Shown piece after piece: positions 1 through 64,000 of a stretch of DNA of 64,000 bases; the first letter of the stretch is position 1; each line of letters starts with the position of its first letter. Made by a program: the position numbers and the translations under genes. Location of the stretch: positions 5,670,501 through 5,734,500 of the forward strand of contig CM072864.1 of the NCBI GenBank assembly GCA_036937835.1. The letters are read 5' to 3'. Under the pieces are notes generated by a model. That model worked only from the letters and a program-made list of their open reading frames with translations, did no database searches and was not told where the DNA came from. Source of the stretch: Pampus argenteus. Lineage: Eukaryota; Chordata; Actinopteri; Scombriformes; Stromateidae.

Positions 1-1810
1 GATCAGCAAGAACTAGTTATGAGTGTTTTCAAAAGATCAAATTTCAACCAAATATTACACCTAAACATGATATATACCTCCAGTTGTGCAAAATGAAAAT
101 GTTCTACCACAGAATCAACGTGGGTGTGTGGGTGGGGGGAGTGAGGTGTGCAGCGTTGGCATGTTAACAAGTCCTGCATTTAACCATCATTCAAACAGAG
201 AATCAAGAGCGTTTTCACACTAGCTCATTTTCTTGACTTGACTCGCAGTTGGGTCTGAAGTCGTGCTCATCTTGAATGTAGGCAGGTTGGAGCATCCAGG
301 TGCTGCAGTATTGAAATGCGCACCCAGTTGTTAGCTGCAGGATTCAGACTGAGCTGGCAGAGTGAAAACGCCCACATTCATCTTTAGGATGGAGTGAGAG
401 CACAACAAAAGCTCATAAACATAAAAGCTCCATCCACAGCTACACATGCATCAACTAACCTCCCCAAAACACCCTCAAACCTCCTCCAACACACTTCACT
501 TCACTCCTCTTCTGTTCTGTTTCAACGTCCCTCAACATACAGAACTGACTCAGGTTTGAAACAGAACAGCCTCATTCAGACTGGTTCAGTCCGGTCTGGT
601 GTAACGATGTGAGGATGGTGTCGGTGTAGTCTCGGTCTGAACCTTCTCCTGGCTCCCTCTCCTTCTTCAGACTCTGATGTAGCATAACGTTCAGCTTTAT
701 ACAAGTTCAGCTTCTTAAAATCCAAACTGTCAAATCCACAAAGTTCTTATTACATGTTAACATTTCAATATTTCTTTTTTTTCCTTTCTTTTTGTATTCT
801 TTTTTTTAACTTTTATACTTTATCATCATTATTATTATTATCTTTCTTTTTTTTTGTTGTTGTTTACAATTATGGCCACAAGTCTTAAGAGTTCTTGAGT
901 CCGGTCCGGTCAAAACTCCATTCCGGGTTATTTTTGATCCGGGTTTGGTCCGAGTCCGGTCCAGTTCTGACATGATCCGGTCCGGTCTTTACATGGCACT
1001 GGGCTTGTAGCTCTGCACAGTATTTTCCCCCTGGGCACAGTTAGCATGGCGCTGTAAAGCATGGCTGTATGTGGGTGTATGTGCAAGGTCTGACGATAAA
1101 GCCATCTGCACCAACCAGAGTTTACTGATTGGTATTGAATCCAGAACCTGATTCCGGGTTGGTCTGGTCCTGAAAAATGCAGGTCAGTCCACTTTCAGAA
1201 GTTTGTTAAAATGTCCAAAACAAATTGCCAGACAACCTGCTTATTTACAGACCTTGCCTGTGTGCCTGTGCTGGAATGTATTCAAAAACGTAATTCTGCA
1301 TTCGCTTCTATTAATATCTACTTAATTTTCATGATTCTGGCGAATTCCACAGTCTTGATTGGTCGGGCAGTACATTACTAAAGAGTCTTCCTGGCCAATA
1401 GGAAGGCCAGAAGCCAGAATGACTGACGGGGAAGGGGGAGGACACAAACAGGGCCAAAGAAGTAAGGGGAGGATAGCAGGAATTAAATGATGAAACTGGT
1501 AAAGACAAACTTGGAGGTGAAATGATCCGTTGAGGATGGAAGGAAAGGAAAAGAGGATGGCGGGACGAGAGGACGGGTTCATGGACACAGGTACTGGTCG
1601 GTCGGTAGGCATCGGGCTCAGTGTGCTGTGGTACAGAGTGATTGTCCAGAGAAAAACATTAAGTGGTTATTTAAACAGCAACTTAGAAACTTCAGGATCA
1701 AGACGAGGTTTAGCCGAACAGTCCAAGGTCAAGTCAAATTGTCTCAGCTCAGAGTTCTTTTTTTTCCTTCCTTCCACAGATAAATTCAACATCTTTCCAG
1801 ACTAAGCAGC
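1..1810. other. Downstream flank of plxna3, no gene seen
   Basis: The short ORFs here have no recognisable family. A cluster of CCGGTC/GGTCCGG words lies at 585-1165, and T-rich DNA at 765-860. I see no exon-like conserved protein segment of a neighbouring gene. Confidence 0.6.
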
Positions 1811-1839
1811 GATTTCAAGTTCAAGTCAAGTCGTCCCTC

Positions 1840-1861
1840 TTTATTTGGACATCAGTTTATT
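1840..1861 (-). promoter_or_regulatory. Candidate polyadenylation signals (two AATAAA)
   Basis: Minus-strand AATAAA occurs at 1856-1861 and again at 1840-1845, about 1 kb after the stop. These are the first canonical hexamers I see downstream of the stop. Cleavage would be expected near 1810-1830. Transcript evidence is absent here. Confidence 0.4.
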
Positions 1862-2817
1862 TGCTTCGTTCTCCTTCGTTAAAGCTTTAAACCTTCTGAA
1901 TCATTTGCAAAGTTCACGGTTGGGTCAGATGTTCCAAATGAGGACTTGACTTTGACGCTTCTTTCTTTAAAGCTTGACCTGCACTTCTGACAGTGAATCC
2001 TTCAAAATAAGGCGAAGGATTTCAAGATGAGAACAAACAGTCCAAAGTGACGACATCATTGAAGAGGCTTCATTCTTCTGTGGTAACCCTTGACTTGACC
2101 TTTTGATATTAGACCTGGATTCATCCAGACTAAAATGAGGCCTTTAAGGTAAGGTCAGGTCTGGTTGTGATTTTGACGTGACAACCTGATCATCAACTTA
2201 ATTTTTTGATCCTTCAGGCCAGAACAACCATGTCCAGGTGAAGTGTGTCACTTTGACAAATACTTGACTTGACCTTTAGCTCTTCAACCTGGCGTCTAGT
2301 AAGATCCAAACCAGGCTGGGAATGCTGAGGCCAGGTTGATTAGTCCTCACGCTACATCCATTGTTTGGTGAAACCTGACTCAGTCTTCTAACACACAGCC
2401 TAGTTTCCAGATCTTTCCACAGCCACGTCCTGAATTTGAATCCAAATCCAAACCGATAGATACATTGATAATTGATAAAATGACTCCATTCCAGTTTGAA
2501 GTCACGTTGTAAATGTATCCAAATCGGTTTGGAAACAGTCTGATTTTCTGCCCCAAAACCCACCGAATGGAGGTAGTTGGGGTCCCAGCCAGTCAGTTAG
2601 TCAGTCTTCAAGTCAATCAATCAATAAATTGACAAATAAATTACTGATTGATTGATTGCTAAAGGGCCAGAGCTGTGGCTGTCAGTTCGCTCCAACACGG
2701 AGCAGTTCAGCTGACTGTTCAACAGTTCAGAAAAACAAAATGCCCTCACTTGCCCCTCCCCAATTCTTCTTCCCAACCTCCCATCCGTCTATCAGTCCAT
2801 CCGTCCTTCTCCTCCTC
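1840..2817 (-). other. plxna3: Probable plxna3 3' UTR
   Basis: This stretch follows the stop codon on the minus strand. It has no convincing ORF on either strand. CTTGACTTGAC-like words recur (for example near 2088, 2264 and 1941). Its end is an inference from the first polyadenylation signals downstream of the stop, at 1840-1861. Confidence 0.4.
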
Positions 2818-63688
<60,871 letters not shown>

Positions 63689-63940
63689 CTGCAGAAGACG
63701 AAAGAAGAGGAGATTAATAAAGGAGAACTGTCCCTTTAATTCACCAGAGATCGAAAGATACAAGCAAAAATCATACTGGAACGACAATAATAAACATAAA
63801 GGAGAATTATCACTGATGTGTAAGCTTGACAAAAGTAGAATTTATGGCGGAGCTGCTGTATCGTTCCTAATAAAGAGCTCGCTAAGGTTATATGATGGTT
63901 ACATTATCCTGATGAACCAGCAGCTCATCACACTTCACAA

Positions 63941-63988
<48 letters not shown>

Positions 63989-64000
63989 TTAGATGGTGGG
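63689..64000 (-). other. Start of the intron upstream of e1
   Basis: Intronic, ending in a CA microsatellite at 63944-63986. The preceding plxna3 exon lies outside the window. Confidence 0.85.

Overview
This is vertebrate nuclear DNA, almost certainly from a percomorph-type teleost. It holds one multi-exon gene spread over more than 60 kb, with GT-AG introns, very many CA/GT microsatellites, and dispersed repeats of types familiar from fish introns (Tc1-like, L2-type LINE, SINE and hAT fragments, and clusters of the GCTAAYGYTAGC word). The species cannot be named from the sequence.

The only gene I can support is plxna3 (plexin A3) on the minus strand. I placed 33 coding exons, e1 (63506-63688) to e33 (2818-2913, with the stop). 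They join in frame through 32 GT-AG introns to give 1498 residues, the C-terminal four-fifths of a plexin of roughly 1870 residues. The missing N-terminus (signal peptide and most of the sema domain) lies beyond position 64000. Reading order is: end of sema (e1-e2), PSI1 (e3-e4), linker (e5), PSI2 (e6-e7), an Ig-like/linker part (e8-e9), PSI3 (e10), four IPT/TIG folds (e11-e19), one transmembrane helix (e19), juxtamembrane helix (e19-e20), GAP segment 1 (e21-e24), Rho-GTPase-binding domain (e25-e27), and GAP segment 2 (e28-e33). A3 is preferred over A1, A2 and A4 because of the linker around TPDQETGTKLWHLVKNH, the juxtamembrane KRKTRDADRTLKRLQLQ, and the tail RKHKLRHKLEQ.

Layout: 1-2817 is 3' UTR and downstream flank; 2818-19320 is exon-dense (e33-e9); 19321-35820 has scattered exons (e8-e2) in large introns; 35821-63505 is one intron of 27.7 kb; 63506-63688 is e1; 63689-64000 is the start of the next upstream intron. 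The introns hold mobile-element remnants (Tc1-like at 7.3-8.3 and 47.75-47.95 kb, L2-like at 3.8 kb, SINE at 32.7 kb, hAT-like at 40.3 kb), polypurine/polypyrimidine blocks, an inverted-repeat foldback at 37.7-38.2 kb, a nested trinucleotide minisatellite at 55.8 kb, and several candidate regulatory patches.

I found no operon, CRISPR, defence locus or other unknown multi-gene system. The points most worth a second look are a cluster of ten CCAAT/ATTGG boxes ending in a TATA-like element inside the giant intron (52.7-53.3 kb), CA-repeat tracts abutting six plexin splice donors, a homeodomain-site-dense patch at 28.0 kb, and a CTCF-like motif at 50.68 kb.
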